Shown here: piece by piece, positions 5,255 through 6,035 of the stretch
Layout: each line of letters opens with the position of its first letter
Position numbering within the stretch: position 1 is the first letter of the stretch
Position numbers and translations under genes: made by a program
Notes under the pieces: generated by a model
Seen by the model: the letters and a program-made list of their open reading frames with translations, nothing else
Told to the model about the DNA's origin: nothing
The model's database searches: none
Origin: an uncultured Paracoccaceae bacterium
Lineage (GTDB): Bacteria; Pseudomonadota; Alphaproteobacteria; Rhodobacterales; Rhodobacteraceae
Direction: 5' to 3'
DNA length: 6,035 nt
Assembly: GCA_913054485.1 (NCBI GenBank)
Contig: CAJXHQ010000206.1
Location: 1 to 6,035 of the forward strand

Positions 5255-6035
5255 AACTTGAAGGTAAAACAGCCCTCGTCACCGGCGGCCGCGGCGGTAT
5301 CGGCCGCGCTATTGTCGCCCGCTTCCTGCGCGAAGGCGCGACTGTGTACGCAGCAGACCTGACCGAGCAGGGGTCATTGGCGGAACATGACGCAGACGAC
5401 AGCCGTTTCGTGCAGATGAACGTCGCGGACGAGGACGCGGTCAAGGCGGCCATGGCGCGCGTCATGGAGGAAAGCGGCAAGCTGGACATTCTTGTCAACG
5501 CGGCCGGCATCGAGATTGAAAAGACCATCGAGGACACCTCGCTGGACGAATGGAACAAGAGCTTTGCCGTGAACTGCACAGGAACTTTCCTGACGTCCAA
5601 ATACGCCCTGCCGCTGATGCGCGCGGCTGCTAAATCCGGCACCAGTGCGTCGATCATCAACTTCGGTTCCTACGACGGGTTCATCGCTGATCCGGGCCTT
5701 GCGGCTTACTGCGCCACCAAGGGTGCAGTGCACGCGCTGACCCGCGCCATGGCCTGCGACCACGGCCCCGAAGGCATCCGCGTGAACGCTATCTGCCCCG
5801 GCTATATCGACACGCCGATGCTGCAAAGCTTCTTTGAAGGTGACGGCTCCGGCGGCGAAGGCGGCAATATCGAAACCCTGCAAAAGGCCGTGCGCGACGT
5901 GCACCCGATGCGCACCTACGGCACGCCCGAAGACATCGCCAATCTGGTGAACTGGCTGGCCTCGGACGAGGCCCGCTATGCCTCCGGTCAGCTTTGGGTT
6001 CTGGACGGCGGCCTGTCGGCGCAAGTCCAGCAGAT
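5251..6035 (+). CDS. Short-chain dehydrogenase/reductase (classical SDR, NAD-type), 3' end cut by the window
   Basis: A cytoplasmic oxidoreductase of the classical SDR family; 261 codons are present and no stop is reached, but the C-terminal VLDGGLSAQVQQ shows that it is nearly complete. Residues in order: nucleotide-binding TGGRGGIG at 11-18; Asp36 at the end of the second strand, which favours NAD over NADP; NAAG at 83-86; catalytic tetrad N108, S140, Y153 and K157 (YCATK); and PGYIDTPM after the sixth strand. The segment at about 196-210 (FFEGDGSGGEGGN) is a glycine-rich substrate-loop insertion. The ATG shares ATGA with the betC stop, so translation is coupled; AAGG lies 9 nt before it inside betC. 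The coupling suggests that it oxidises an alcohol or hydroxy-acid in the same pathway as choline-O-sulfate, but the substrate cannot be read from the sequence. General names such as 3-oxoacyl-ACP reductase would be misleading here. Confidence 0.9.
   Translation, partial: MKLEGKTALVTGGRGGIGRAIVARFLREGATVYAADLTEQGSLAEHDADDSRFVQMNVADEDAVKAAMARVMEESGKLDILVNAAGIEIEKTIEDTSLDEWNKSFAVNCTGTFLTSKYALPLMRAAAKSGTSASIINFGSYDGFIADPGLAAYCATKGAVHALTRAMACDHGPEGIRVNAICPGYIDTPMLQSFFEGDGSGGEGGNIETLQKAVRDVHPMRTYGTPEDIANLVNWLASDEARYASGQLWVLDGGLSAQVQQ

Noticed and set aside
5374..6024. 216-residue minus-strand open frame opposite the SDR gene
   Set aside because: The plus strand carries a complete SDR motif set; the antisense frame has none.

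Overview
The window looks like chromosomal DNA of a GC-rich alphaproteobacterium. The family composition (ProX/ProV transporter, GbdR-like GlxA regulator, CntA-like Rieske oxygenase, choline-sulfatase) and the codon use suggest the Rhodobacterales/Roseobacter group. That placement is inferred from recalled families, not from a search. No RNA gene, insertion sequence, CRISPR array, integrase or phage gene was seen, and coding density is high.

Layout. On the minus strand, leaving the window at its left edge, are a periplasmic quaternary-amine binding protein (253-1203) and, 11 nt after its stop, the first 80 residues of its ProV-type ATPase (241 down to 1). A 111-bp divergent control region (1204-1314) separates these from four plus-strand genes: a GlxA/AraC-family regulator of the GbdR/CdhR kind (1315-2328), a Rieske-type mononuclear iron oxygenase alpha subunit resembling carnitine monooxygenase CntA/YeaW (2458-3597), choline-sulfatase betC (3710-5254), and an NAD-type short-chain dehydrogenase (5251 to beyond the right edge) that overlaps betC by 4 nt. 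The gaps of 129 and 112 nt on either side of the Rieske gene each hold a hairpin-forming inverted repeat.

How the parts fit. The set reads as an uptake and breakdown locus for quaternary ammonium compounds. The transporter would import the compound. BetC would release choline and sulfate from choline-O-sulfate. The Rieske enzyme would cut or hydroxylate a trimethylammonium compound. The dehydrogenase would oxidise an alcohol made in the pathway, and the GbdR-like protein would sense a pathway compound and control both directions. The usual betI/betB/betA partners of betC are not next to it, and no Rieske reductase is visible. The true substrate of the Rieske-SDR pair is the main open question.
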